Source: Maritalea mobilis
GTDB taxonomy: Bacteria > Pseudomonadota > Alphaproteobacteria > Rhizobiales > Devosiaceae
Assembly (NCBI RefSeq): GCF_004363175.1
Contig: NZ_SNYR01000001.1
Span: 1,054,001-1,118,000 of the forward strand
Direction of reading: 5' to 3'
Length of the DNA: 64,000 nt
Position 1 is the stretch's first letter, and each line of letters begins with the position of its first letter. The position numbers were made by a program, and so were the translations under genes. Shown here in pieces: positions 44,176-53,081 of this stretch. Under the pieces are notes generated by a model. That model was not told the origin of the DNA. It did not search any database and saw only the letters and a list, made by a program, of their open reading frames with translations.

Positions 44176-45668
44176 GTGATAACTCTGTTTTTCCCCATCC
44201 AGTCTACAAAGATACGGTGCTGGCACCTCTTTTTGAAGGTGCCAAGGCCCACCATGTGGACGCGTTCCGTCGCATCAACCAAGCCCATTTGGTGATGCTG
44301 GTGGAAGAAGGCATTTTGCCTCAAAGCACAGGCCACAAACTGGCCACTGCTTTGCGTGCCATCGATGAAGAAGTGGACGTGCAATCCCTCACTTATACCG
44401 GCGAAGTGGAAGACTATTTCTTCTTGGTTGAAGCCGAATTGAAGAAACGGCTTGGCCCCGATTTGGCTGGCGCACTGCACACAGCACGCAGCCGCAATGA
44501 TATGGACCACACGGTGTTCAAGCTGGGGCTGCAAAAACGTGCAGATGAGCTGATCCGCTCGCTCTATAGCCTTGTGCAGGCCATGCACGAGACAGCGGCG
44601 AGAGAAAAAGAAACACTGATTGTTGCCTATACCCATGGCCAACCAGCGCAACCAAGCACATTCGGCCATTATCTCTTGGCCGCATCTGAAGTGCTGCTGC
44701 GCGACCTCGATCGGCTAATGTTGGCACGACACCAAATTGAAAAATGCCCCATGGGCGCAGCCGCCATCACCACGTCTGGCTTTCCAATAAGCCGCACCTA
44801 TATTGCTGAATTGCTGGGCTTTGAAGCGCCGCTGGAAAATGCATATGGATGCATTGCCAGCGTGGATTACATCACGGGCCTTTATAGCGCGATCAAATTG
44901 ATCTTTGTGCATCTGGGCCGTGTGATCCAAGACTTCCAGTTTTGGAGCGCGTTTGAAGTGGGTCAGCTTTATGTGCCGAACGCCCTAGTGCAGATCAGCT
45001 CGATCATGCCGCAAAAGCGCAATCCCGTACCCATCGAGCATATGCGCCATCTCTGCTCTGTCACTGCAGGGCGTTGCGACATGATGGTCAACACCATGCA
45101 CAACACGCCTTTCACCGACATGAATGACAGCGAAGGCGAAGTGCAACAAGCGGGCTATGCAACATTTGAAAGCGGCGGCCGCGCCATCGATCTGTTGGCG
45201 GCGTTTATACCCGCCCTTTCCATCAACGAGGAACGCGTGGCCAAAACCAGCGATGCAGCCTGCATCACCATTACAGAGCTGGCGGACACATTGGTGCGCG
45301 AGGAAAGCATCTCTTTCCGTCAAGCACATGAAATTGCGGCAGCGACCGCCAAAAAGGTGATCGCGGATGGCAAATCCTTGGCCGAGGCCTATGAGGATTT
45401 CCACGCTGCATTTGAAAAAATGACAGAGCGCGATACGCATCTGAACGAAGCGGCCTATCGCAAAGCGGTTTCAGCCCGGCATTTCGTAAATGTGCGCAAG
45501 CGGTTTGGTGGCCCAGCACCTGTGGCTATTGAAGATTCATTAGAGCGGCAAATCGCTCATTTCGATCAGCTCAAAACGGAATTTGAGCACATCCAAACAA
45601 GAAAAAACAACGCGAACCAAATGCGCGAAAAAGCATTTGACGCCCTACTCAACAATCGGGGGGAATGA
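44172..45668 (+). CDS. argininosuccinate-lyase-like enzyme, probably not ArgH
   Basis: This 498-residue protein belongs to the fumarase/aspartase superfamily, which eliminates fumarate from N- or O-substituted succinates. It has H-T-A-R-S-R-N-D, T-H-G-Q-P-A-Q-P-S-T-F-G-H and the signature S-S-I-M-P-Q-K-R-N-P with the catalytic serine. True ArgH has H-T-G-R-S-R-N-D-Q-V-A-T-D; here the substrate-contact part is M-D-H-T-V-F, so the amine part of the substrate is likely different. The start at 44172 overlaps the permease stop. Position between ABC permease and ATPase genes argues for catabolism of the imported compound. Confidence 0.75.
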   Translation: MSDNSVFPHPVYKDTVLAPLFEGAKAHHVDAFRRINQAHLVMLVEEGILPQSTGHKLATALRAIDEEVDVQSLTYTGEVEDYFFLVEAELKKRLGPDLAGALHTARSRNDMDHTVFKLGLQKRADELIRSLYSLVQAMHETAAREKETLIVAYTHGQPAQPSTFGHYLLAASEVLLRDLDRLMLARHQIEKCPMGAAAITTSGFPISRTYIAELLGFEAPLENAYGCIASVDYITGLYSAIKLIFVHLGRVIQDFQFWSAFEVGQLYVPNALVQISSIMPQKRNPVPIEHMRHLCSVTAGRCDMMVNTMHNTPFTDMNDSEGEVQQAGYATFESGGRAIDLLAAFIPALSINEERVAKTSDAACITITELADTLVREESISFRQAHEIAAATAKKVIADGKSLAEAYEDFHAAFEKMTERDTHLNEAAYRKAVSARHFVNVRKRFGGPAPVAIEDSLERQIAHFDQLKTEFEHIQTRKNNANQMREKAFDALLNNRGE

Positions 45669-46729
45669 TTGTGGCAACGGTAACTTTATCAGACTTGACC
45701 AAAGCCTATGGCAAAGCCGAAGTGCTACACGGCATCAATTTGGATGTGAAAGACGGCGAATTTGTCGTGTTGGTTGGCCCTTCCGGTTGCGGCAAATCCA
45801 CCACGTTGCGCATGCTGGCTGGGCTGGAAGAAATCACCTCTGGCGAAATCTCCATCGGCGACCGTGTGGTGAACAATTTGGAGCCTAAAGAGCGCAACAT
45901 CGCCATGGTGTTCCAAAATTATGCCATCTATCCTCATATGAGCGTGCGCAAAAATATCGGCTTTGGCCTGCACACCTCTAAAATGAGCAAGCCTGAAAAA
46001 GAAAAACGGATCGACGAAGTCGCCGCCATTTTGGGCATGACAGAACTACTTGAGCGCAAACCCTCGCAACTTTCCGGTGGGCAACGCCAACGGGTGGCCA
46101 TTGGCCGCGCGATGGTGCGTGACCCATCGGTTTTCCTTTTCGATGAACCGCTCTCAAACCTTGATGCACAGTTGCGGACGCAAATGCGCCTAGAAATTAA
46201 AAAGCTTCACCAACGGGTTGGCACCACCATCATTTTCGTGACCCACGACCAAGTGGAAGCCATGACATTGGCCGACCGCATTGTGATCATGAAAGACGGA
46301 TACATCCAGCAAGTGGGCACACCGTCAGAAGTGTTCCTGAAGCCCAAAAACATGTTTGTGGCCCAATTTATTGGCGCCCCTTCCATGAATATGCTCAAAG
46401 GCACAGTTGAAGGCGACAGCGTGAAGCTGGAAGCCGGACCAACGATCAAAATGCCACATAAAGCAGATGTGAAAGACATCACAATTGGCATCCGCCCAAG
46501 TGCCCTGACCACTGCGAAAGAAGGCCAAACGCCATTGATGGAAGGCACCGTTTCACTCGTGGAACCACTGGGCACAGAAACCCTGCTCTATCTTGATGTG
46601 GGCGGCCATGAGGTCATCGCGTCTGCACCGGGCCGTGTGCATCCACAACCTGGCGAAAAGATCGCCCTTTATGCTGACGCGGAAGAAATCCACATGTTCG
46701 ACACCAACACGCAAGAGGCCCTTGCGTGA
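45665..46729 (+). CDS. carbohydrate ABC transporter ATPase (UgpC/MalK-like)
   Basis: This 354-residue ATPase energises the importer. Walker A is GPSGCGKST, signature L-S-G-G-Q-R-Q-R-V, Walker B F-L-F-D-E-P-L-S-N-L-D, switch H in V-T-H-D-Q. The C-terminal TOBE/OB domain (from about residue 240) has the usual G-I-R-P motif. It overlaps the lyase by 4 bases and the PfkB kinase by 4 bases (GTGA), placing all of them in one transcription unit. Confidence 0.9.
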   Translation: MIVATVTLSDLTKAYGKAEVLHGINLDVKDGEFVVLVGPSGCGKSTTLRMLAGLEEITSGEISIGDRVVNNLEPKERNIAMVFQNYAIYPHMSVRKNIGFGLHTSKMSKPEKEKRIDEVAAILGMTELLERKPSQLSGGQRQRVAIGRAMVRDPSVFLFDEPLSNLDAQLRTQMRLEIKKLHQRVGTTIIFVTHDQVEAMTLADRIVIMKDGYIQQVGTPSEVFLKPKNMFVAQFIGAPSMNMLKGTVEGDSVKLEAGPTIKMPHKADVKDITIGIRPSALTTAKEGQTPLMEGTVSLVEPLGTETLLYLDVGGHEVIASAPGRVHPQPGEKIALYADAEEIHMFDTNTQEALA

Positions 46730-47637
46730 CAGATGGAAACCGAAAAGGCGTTTTATGCGTAGGTCGCATCTATTGCGACCTCGTATTCGCTGGCCTGCCG
46801 CACATGCCAAGGCTGGGTGAAGAAGTTTACGCTGATAGCTTTAGCGCCCATGCTGGCGGCGGCGCCTATATAACTGCCGCTTATTTGGCCGCAGCGGGAC
46901 AACCAACTGAGATTTGTGCCTATCTGCCCCACGGGCCAATTGGCAGCTTTGTGCAAAACGATCTTGCCCAATCTGGCATTGGTGACCGCTATGCCGTAAC
47001 CGCGGATGAAAAGTGGGGCACACAGCTCACTGTGGCTATGGCATTAAATGATGACCGTGCGTTCCTGACACGCCGTGGCGGAGAACCGATCCCCAATAAT
47101 TTCGATCAAGCCATTGCGGACCCAAGCATCAAACATTTGCATATCGCTGAATTGGCAACACTGCTCGAAGCGCCCTTTATTCTGGACAAGGCAAAGGCAG
47201 CAGGGCTGAGCATTTCGCTGGATTGCGCTTGGGACGAAGCCGCAATGGATGCCGGAGAAGTGCGCGACCTGATCCAACAAGTCGATCTGTTTTTGCCTAA
47301 TCTGTCAGAGTTCAAACGGGTATTTGACGTGACCGGTGAGATTGAATTTTTTGCATCAGAGCTAAGCGATTGGACCACCAAAATTATCGTGAAGCGCGGC
47401 GCAGATGGCGCGACTTTGTTTCACAAAGGCCAATATTCATCCGCGCCCGCGCTTCCCTGCACCATCGTGGACCCAACAGGGGCTGGCGATGCTTTTAATG
47501 CCGGATTTCTCACGGCATGGCTAAATGCTCAACCCGACCAGCAAGCCTTGGAAGAAGGCAATCGCTTCGCGGCGTCTTCCATCGGGTCAATTGGCGGTGC
47601 AACTGGCGCAGCACTGATCAAGCAAACGGGCAGCTAG
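46726..47637 (+). CDS. PfkB family carbohydrate kinase
   Basis: This 303-residue ribokinase-like enzyme begins at GTG (46726), overlapping the ATPase stop. It shows the second glycine motif H-A-G-G-G-A-Y-I-T-A-A near residue 43, K-R-G-A-D-G-A around 224 and the catalytic anion hole D-P-T-G-A-G-D-A-F near 244-252. Substrate is unknown, but as the last enzyme of the transport operon it most likely phosphorylates the sugar part released from the imported compound. Confidence 0.82.
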   Translation: MTDGNRKGVLCVGRIYCDLVFAGLPHMPRLGEEVYADSFSAHAGGGAYITAAYLAAAGQPTEICAYLPHGPIGSFVQNDLAQSGIGDRYAVTADEKWGTQLTVAMALNDDRAFLTRRGGEPIPNNFDQAIADPSIKHLHIAELATLLEAPFILDKAKAAGLSISLDCAWDEAAMDAGEVRDLIQQVDLFLPNLSEFKRVFDVTGEIEFFASELSDWTTKIIVKRGADGATLFHKGQYSSAPALPCTIVDPTGAGDAFNAGFLTAWLNAQPDQQALEEGNRFAASSIGSIGGATGAALIKQTGS

Positions 47638-47684
47638 ACACGATCAGCAACTCCCGGTATGGCTAGCGAAATGGAGGCATTACT

Positions 47685-47891
47685 ATGGCACATTTCAACC
47701 GTTTCTTGATCACATTTGGCTTTTTGCTTTTCGGCCTATTTATGTGGGTCATCTTGCCCAACACCATCGGCCTGATTGTCTTCATTCTACTTGGCTTTGT
47801 TGCGGCAGTGCTCGGAGCAATTGTGTTCAAAAAACAAGCGACTGAAAAGCAAATCAAAGAAGATTTGCAAAACCGCCTAAACAATGACTAA
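47685..47891 (+). CDS. small two-helix membrane protein
   Basis: This 68-residue protein has two hydrophobic helices (about residues 7-24 and 27-47) joined by a P-N-T turn and a charged, amphipathic C-terminal tail of about 20 residues. I do not recognise a family. An SD (GGAGG, nine bases before the ATG) supports translation. It lies 47 bases after the PfkB kinase on the same strand and may be co-transcribed, without a clear functional connection. Confidence 0.55.
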   Translation: MAHFNRFLITFGFLLFGLFMWVILPNTIGLIVFILLGFVAAVLGAIVFKKQATEKQIKEDLQNRLNND

Positions 47892-47927
47892 GCCGCAAAG
47901 ACTTACCTTCAAAGGTATTAATTTGGA

Positions 47928-47937
47928 CTGTATACAG
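47928..47937. promoter_or_regulatory. GntR-type operator-like palindrome CTGTATACAG
   Basis: CTGTATACAG is a perfect 10-base palindrome. Nine of its bases (CTGTATACA) recur at 58004-58012 upstream of the GntR gene at the other end of the cluster. FCD-type GntR regulators commonly bind TTGTATACAA-like sites. Confidence 0.5.
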
Positions 47938-48140
47938 CCCTAAAAAATCCGCCAAATACTTTGGCAAAATTAGACTAAAATTTATCTTATTTACTTCGCT
48001 TGATCGCCCCAACGAACAGCGATAAGCTGCCTGTGCACAATCAAATTTATGAATTATTTCTTTAATTATCAAAGCCTTATAACAAGACGGACAGATTGAT
48101 GATTATTAATAATGAGTTAATGATCATTTTTTCTTTTACA

Positions 48141-48171
48141 TTGCATCCAGCTTGTATGCATACTGGATAAT
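48141..48171 (+). promoter_or_regulatory. promoter with embedded operator for the transporter operon
   Basis: TTGCAT (48141-48146) and GATAAT (48166-48171), 19 bases apart, are -35/-10 candidates. Between them lies GTATGCATAC (48154-48163), a perfect palindrome related to the GntR-type sites in the cluster, in the classic position for repression. ATCCAG/CTGGAT (48145-48150, 48163-48168) forms a wider inverted repeat around it. Confidence 0.45.
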
Positions 48172-48193
48172 GGTCTCTTTGTCATAGAGACCA
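48171..48193 (+). other. leader hairpin before the binding-protein gene
   Basis: TGGTCTCT-TTGTCAT-AGAGACCA is a perfect 8-base stem in the untranslated leader, 34 bases before the ATG. It could protect the 5' end of the message. It is too small for a recognised riboswitch. Confidence 0.45.
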
Positions 48194-48227
48194 ATTGCCA
48201 ATTTCAAGAGGCAATAGGGAGGAAATC

Positions 48228-49247
48228 ATGACACTTAAAAAGAGCGTACTTCTTGCCGCCGCCATGCTTAGCGTGAGCAGTGTTGCGGCGCATGCAGCAG
48301 GCACATTGGAAGCCACGAAAGAGCGTGGTCACGTTTTGTGCGGTGTTTCACCTTCATCAGCGGGCTTTGCCTATGCCGATGACCAAGGCAAGGTTCAAGG
48401 CTTGGATGCAGATATCTGCCGTGCCGTTTCCGCCGCGGTTTTTGCAGACGGTGACAAAGTTGAATTTATTCCAACCAACACCAACACCCGCTTTCAGGCG
48501 CTGCAATCTGGCGAAATCGACATTCTGTCTCGCCAAACCACACACACATTCTCACGCGACAACTCATTGGGCCTGAACTTCGGCCCCATCGTTTTCTATG
48601 ATGGCCAAGGCGTGATGGTGCCAAAAGATCTGGGCGTTGAAAGCGCATATGATTTGGATGGCGCAGCCGTATGTATTTTGCCGGGCACCACAACCCAGCA
48701 AAATCTGTCGGACTTTTTCCGCACCAACAATATCAGCTTTGAATCTGTCGTGTTTGAAAACACAGATGAATGGCGCAACGCCTTCTTCTCTGGCCGTTGT
48801 GATGTGTTGACCTCAGACCGGTCAGACCTAGCTTCAACAAAAGCTGTGGCCAACGATCCAAGCGCTTATGTTGTGTTGCCAGAAACCATTTCAAAAGAAC
48901 CATTGGGCCCTGTGGTGCGCCACGATGATGACCAATGGCTCGACATTTTGACATGGTCTGTCTACGCGCTGATTTTTGCTGAAGAAAACGGCATCACTCA
49001 AGCCAATGTGGATGAAATGCTCAACAGTGAAAACCCAGAGATCCAGCGCTTCTTGGGCACAACTGGTGAATTGGGCAAGCAGCTCGGCTTGAACGATGAT
49101 TGGGCCTACCAAATCATCAAAAGCGTGGGCAATTATGGTGAAATCTTCAATCGTCACCTGGGTCCAGACACCCCACTTGGCTTGAGCCGTGCTCAAAACA
49201 AACTACATACGGATGGCGGCCTACTTTATTCACCTCCATTCCGTTGA
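48228..49247 (+). CDS. amino-acid ABC transporter substrate-binding protein (AapJ-like)
   Basis: This 339-residue periplasmic protein (SBP family 3) has a signal peptide ending at A-A-H-A-A-G (residue 23). It matches the AapJ/BztA type: T-L-x-x-x-K-E-R-G-H-V-L-C-G-V, then G-L-D-A-D-I-C-R-A-V-S-A-A-V and D-I-L-S-R-Q-T-T-H-T-F-S-R-D. AapJ/BztA proteins bind many polar L-amino acids, though the attached amidohydrolases suggest a special ligand here. The ATG at 48228 follows GGGAGGAA; the frame extends 11 codons further without support. Confidence 0.87.
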   Translation: MTLKKSVLLAAAMLSVSSVAAHAAGTLEATKERGHVLCGVSPSSAGFAYADDQGKVQGLDADICRAVSAAVFADGDKVEFIPTNTNTRFQALQSGEIDILSRQTTHTFSRDNSLGLNFGPIVFYDGQGVMVPKDLGVESAYDLDGAAVCILPGTTTQQNLSDFFRTNNISFESVVFENTDEWRNAFFSGRCDVLTSDRSDLASTKAVANDPSAYVVLPETISKEPLGPVVRHDDDQWLDILTWSVYALIFAEENGITQANVDEMLNSENPEIQRFLGTTGELGKQLGLNDDWAYQIIKSVGNYGEIFNRHLGPDTPLGLSRAQNKLHTDGGLLYSPPFR

Positions 49248-49255
49248 TCCTGAAG

Positions 49256-49272
49256 CTCTTTTCATAAGAGCA
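49256..49272 (+). other. intercistronic stem-loop after the AapJ-like gene
   Basis: GCTCTT-TTCAT-AAGAGC is a perfect 6-base stem eight bases after the stop, in the 91-base gap before the first permease. As after the sugar-binding protein gene, it probably sets the ratio of binding protein to membrane components. Confidence 0.5.
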
Positions 49273-49338
49273 TGATCAAAAGCTTGGCATTCGCGCTGCG
49301 GCGCGGGTGCCCGAACCTTGGGGATGGGAGGGCCAATA

Positions 49339-50532
49339 ATGTCAATAAATCGGCAAACAAAATCCGCGCAGGCCACAAGCTGGTCGAGCTTATTTTATGA
49401 TGAGCGCGTGCGTGCAATCCTCTATCAGGTGCTGGCCGTAGTAGGCGTTGCGCTTGTCGCCTATTTCCTTTGGTTCAACGCCGCCACAAATTTGCGGCAA
49501 CAAAATATCGCCTCTGGCTTTGACTATCTTGGGCTAGAAGCAGGTTTTGAAATCAGTGATCGACTGATTGAGTTTTCCCCGGCAGACAGCTATGCACGCG
49601 CCCTTTTGGTTGGGCTATTGAACACCATCTATGTGTCGCTGCTGGCCTGTGTGCTGTGCACTTTTTTGGGCACCTTTATCGGCGTTTTGCGCCTATCACC
49701 CAACCCGCTTTTGTCGAAGCTGATGCTGATCTATGTCGAGATCATGCGCAACATCCCATTATTGTTGCACCTCTTCTTCTGGTACACGATCATCGTGTTC
49801 ATTTTCCCGCCAGTGCGTGAAGCATTGCAGCTGGCCCCCGGCGTTTACATCTCCAATGGTGGTTTCTATGTGCCGGTTTTAGAATGGTCTTTTGACCACA
49901 CCATGCTGCTGATCACTTTGATCGCGTCGATGGTTGTGGCCTATTTCACCAACAAATGGGCCATTCAAAAACGCATCAAAACCGGTGAAAAAGTGCGCAT
50001 TTGGCCAGTCCATCTGGCCATCATCACGCTGCCGCTTGCATTAGCCTATTTTCTCTTCACGCCAGAATTTAACTGGAACTTCCCCGAATTAGGGCGCTTC
50101 CGCTTTAGCGGAGGTGGCCGGATCACCGCCGAATTTGCAGCGCTGCTGATCGGCCTGACCTTGACGGCAACCGCCAACGTTGCCGAAATCGTGCGGTCCG
50201 GCATCCAATCGGTCAATAAGGGTCAGTGGGAGGCGGCACGGTCGCTGGGGCTAAAAGGCAATCGCGTGATGAAGTCCGTGATTTTGCCTCAAGCATTGCG
50301 CGTAATTATTCCGCCGCTGACCTCGAACTATCTCAATGTCACCAAAAACAGCACTCTGGCGATTGCCATCGGCTATCCAGATTTGGTGATGGTGTCCAAC
50401 ACAACCATGAACCAGACCGGGCAGGCCATCGAGGGCATCGCCATTTTTATGGCGGTCTATCTCGGCCTCAGCTTGCTCACATCTGTCGCGATGAATTGGT
50501 ACAATGGCCGCGTGGCCTTGAAAGGACGCTAA
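49339..50532 (+). CDS. amino-acid ABC transporter permease (AapQ-like)
   Basis: This 397-residue permease is of the large AapQ/BztB type, with an N-terminal extension, about eight helices, and the EAA-type loop (S-V-N-K-G-Q-W-E-A-A-R-S-L-G-L) near residues 295-310. N-terminal R-A-I-L-Y-Q-V-L-A-V-V-G is characteristic. GGGAGGG precedes the ATG at 49339 by 8 bases; upstream in-frame TTG/ATG codons overlap this SD and are rejected. Confidence 0.87.
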   Translation: MSINRQTKSAQATSWSSLFYDERVRAILYQVLAVVGVALVAYFLWFNAATNLRQQNIASGFDYLGLEAGFEISDRLIEFSPADSYARALLVGLLNTIYVSLLACVLCTFLGTFIGVLRLSPNPLLSKLMLIYVEIMRNIPLLLHLFFWYTIIVFIFPPVREALQLAPGVYISNGGFYVPVLEWSFDHTMLLITLIASMVVAYFTNKWAIQKRIKTGEKVRIWPVHLAIITLPLALAYFLFTPEFNWNFPELGRFRFSGGGRITAEFAALLIGLTLTATANVAEIVRSGIQSVNKGQWEAARSLGLKGNRVMKSVILPQALRVIIPPLTSNYLNVTKNSTLAIAIGYPDLVMVSNTTMNQTGQAIEGIAIFMAVYLGLSLLTSVAMNWYNGRVALKGR

Positions 50533-50533
50533 G

Positions 50534-51631
50534 ATGTCAAATGTTGCAAAAGTTCTGATTTCATCGCGCCGCCCACCAGAGGACACCACAAGCGTTGCGG
50601 GCCATATCCGCAAAAACTATTTCGGCACGCCTTTTAACGCCATTGTCTCCAGCATTTGCATTATCGCCTTTGTTTGGGTGAGCTGGTTGCTCATCAAATG
50701 GGCTTTCATTGATGCGCTGTGGACGGGCACACCAGAAGATTGCCGCATCAATAATGGCGCTTGCTGGCCGTTCGTCGCCACGAAAATCCGGTTCTTCCTG
50801 TTCGGCTACTTTCCGTTTGAAGATCATTGGCGGCCTGCATCTGCGGTCGGCCTCATGCTGGGCATGACGGCCCTTTCCATGCTGCCCTTTATGTGGCGCA
50901 AAGAACTCTTTTATGGCTGGATCGTCGCTTTGATTGCGATGTTCATTCTAATGAGCGGCGGCGTATTTGGCTTGGAGCCTGTCAGCACCAGCAAGTGGGG
51001 TGGCTTGCCGCTCACCATCATGCTCTCATTCGTGGGCATTGCTGCTGGCTTCCCTTTTGGTGTGTTGTTGGCCTTGGGCCGCCGCTCCAAATTGCCTGCC
51101 ATTCGCACCATTTCCATCACCTATATTGAATTAATCCGCGGCGTACCGCTGATCAGCCTGCTGTTCATGGCCTCGGTGATGTTTCCATTATTCCTGCCTG
51201 ATGGCATGACCATCAATCAGGTGTTGCGCGCGCAAGTGGCCGTGATCATGTTTGCAGCAGCCTATATCGCCGAAGTGGTGCGCGGCGGCTTGCAGGCCAT
51301 CGACGACGGTCAATATGAAGCGGCCAAAGCGCTTGGCCTTTCCTACTGGCAATCCATGCGGCTGATCATTCTGCCGCAAAGCTTGAAGATCGTTATCCCC
51401 CCACTCGTGATGGTTTTCATTGGCTTTTTCCAAGACACCACTTTGGTGACCATCATCGGCCTGTTTGACTTTTTGAACACCATCCGCGGTGCCATGCGCG
51501 ACCCAAATTGGCAAGGCATCGCTGTGTTGGAAGGCTACGCCTTCGCGGCCGTGGTCTATCTCGTCTTTAGTTACATTATGGGCGCCTATTCGCGCTATCT
51601 CGAAAGAAGGTTGAAAACATCTCATGACTGA
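50534..51631 (+). CDS. amino-acid ABC transporter permease (AapM-like)
   Basis: This 365-residue permease is the AapM/BztC partner, with about eight helices, periplasmic C-R-I-N-N-G-A-C-W-P-F near residue 75 and an EAA loop (A-I-D-D-G-Q-Y-E-A-A-K-A-L-G-L-S-Y). It begins 1 base after the AapQ-like gene and overlaps the first amidohydrolase by 8 bases. In Rhizobium aapJQMP the ATPase gene aapP follows; here it is missing. Confidence 0.87.
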   Translation: MSNVAKVLISSRRPPEDTTSVAGHIRKNYFGTPFNAIVSSICIIAFVWVSWLLIKWAFIDALWTGTPEDCRINNGACWPFVATKIRFFLFGYFPFEDHWRPASAVGLMLGMTALSMLPFMWRKELFYGWIVALIAMFILMSGGVFGLEPVSTSKWGGLPLTIMLSFVGIAAGFPFGVLLALGRRSKLPAIRTISITYIELIRGVPLISLLFMASVMFPLFLPDGMTINQVLRAQVAVIMFAAAYIAEVVRGGLQAIDDGQYEAAKALGLSYWQSMRLIILPQSLKIVIPPLVMVFIGFFQDTTLVTIIGLFDFLNTIRGAMRDPNWQGIAVLEGYAFAAVVYLVFSYIMGAYSRYLERRLKTSHD

Positions 51632-53081
51632 TAAAAACAACAATAAAATAAGCGTCATTAGAAATATCGACTGGCTTGTTGCGTGGGACGAAGCTGCCCA
51701 AAAACACTATTATCTGCGCAATGGCGACTTGGCCTACAAAGGCAATGAAATCTGCTATATCGGCAAAAGCTATGATGGCCATGCGGATAGCGAAATAGAT
51801 GGCCGCAACTTCATGGTGATGCCGGGCTTTGTGGACATTCATGCCCATTCGGGCGATGAGCCAATGGCCAAAGGCGTGTTCGATGATATCGGCACCCCAG
51901 CCCTTTATGGCCAGGCCCTTTATGAATATTCCGGGGTTTTGGATTTTGATGATAATCCAGAGGCGCTTGAGGCTGGGTTGAACGTGATGCTGGCGGACCT
52001 GATGAAAAGTGGCGTGACCACTTTGATGGACCTCACCCGCCCGCATGATCGCTGGATCGACACCATGTATAAATCCGGCATTCGTGGCTATGTCGCCCCC
52101 GGATTCCGCGAAGCTTCCTGGCATGTACACAATAGCCATCGGCTCGATTTTATCTGGGATGAAGCCAAAGGCCGAGATGCCTTTGAACGCGCGAAAGCCT
52201 GCGTGAAAGAAGCCGAAGATTACCCATCAGACCGCATTCGCGGCGCACTGGCCCCCTCGCAAATTGAAACCTGCAGCGAAAAATTGCTGGCCGACGGGGC
52301 AGCCGCAGCCAAATCCATGGGCGTACCACTGACCATTCATGCGGCCCAAACCATGGCCGAGCATGAAGAATTGCTGCAGCGACATGGTATGACCGCACCG
52401 CAATATCTGAACAGCTTAGGCGTGCTGGGGCCTAATCTGGTGTTGGGCCATTGCATCTTTTTGGACCATCACAGCTGGACACGGCAGCGCACGGAAAATG
52501 ATCTCGCCCTTTTGGCTGAAACAGGCACTTCCGTCGCTCATTGTCCCGTGGCCTTCGCCCGTTCGGGCATGACGCTGCAAACCATTGGTCGATATCAACG
52601 CGCCGGGGTAAATCTGGGCATCGGCACAGACACCTACCCCAACAATTATACCGAAGAAATGCGCATCGGCATGCTGGCGGCGCGGATTTCGGCCAAGTCG
52701 GTTTTTGATGTGTCCACTGCTGACATTTTCAACGCTGCCACCATCGGTGGGGCAAAGGCATTGCAACGCGACGATATTGGACGGCTGAAGGTCGGCGCCA
52801 AGGCCGACATGGTTCTGGTGAACACCAATCACCCCAGCATGTTGCCTGTGTATGATCCCATCCGCTCCTTCCTGCACAATGCGGCAGACCGGGCCATCTC
52901 ACATGTAATTGTGGATGGTGATTTTGCGGTGCGCGATGGTGAACATTGCCATATCGACCATCAGGCCAATGCCGAGATTTTGACCGATGCGCAAAACAAA
53001 GCCGTGGCGAAGGCCCCACAAAACGATCCGCAGCATCGCAGCATGGACGTGCTGGCCCCGCTAACATTTGAAAGCAGATAG
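51624..53081 (+). CDS. amidohydrolase (TRZ/ATZ, deaminase-like), copy 1
   Basis: This 485-residue metal-dependent hydrolase belongs to the cytosine deaminase/atrazine chlorohydrolase/S-adenosylhomocysteine deaminase group. Metal ligands are H-A-H in V-D-I-H-A-H (about residues 71-73), H in T-I-H-A-A-Q, H in G-H-C-I-F and D in G-I-G-T-D-T. No signal peptide is present. Such enzymes deaminate or dechlorinate N-heterocycles such as purines, pyrimidines or triazines. It is contiguous with a paralogue, with no space between stop and start, and overlaps the permease gene. Confidence 0.83.
   Translation: MTDKNNNKISVIRNIDWLVAWDEAAQKHYYLRNGDLAYKGNEICYIGKSYDGHADSEIDGRNFMVMPGFVDIHAHSGDEPMAKGVFDDIGTPALYGQALYEYSGVLDFDDNPEALEAGLNVMLADLMKSGVTTLMDLTRPHDRWIDTMYKSGIRGYVAPGFREASWHVHNSHRLDFIWDEAKGRDAFERAKACVKEAEDYPSDRIRGALAPSQIETCSEKLLADGAAAAKSMGVPLTIHAAQTMAEHEELLQRHGMTAPQYLNSLGVLGPNLVLGHCIFLDHHSWTRQRTENDLALLAETGTSVAHCPVAFARSGMTLQTIGRYQRAGVNLGIGTDTYPNNYTEEMRIGMLAARISAKSVFDVSTADIFNAATIGGAKALQRDDIGRLKVGAKADMVLVNTNHPSMLPVYDPIRSFLHNAADRAISHVIVDGDFAVRDGEHCHIDHQANAEILTDAQNKAVAKAPQNDPQHRSMDVLAPLTFESR

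Larger units (their letters stand above)
47892..48227. other. regulatory region upstream of the amino-acid-type transporter operon
   Basis: These 336 bases are AT-rich and non-coding. They hold a perfect CTGTATACAG palindrome (47928-47937), a promoter with an embedded GTATGCATAC palindrome (48141-48171) and a short hairpin in the leader (48171-48193). No small gene is convincing. Confidence 0.55.
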
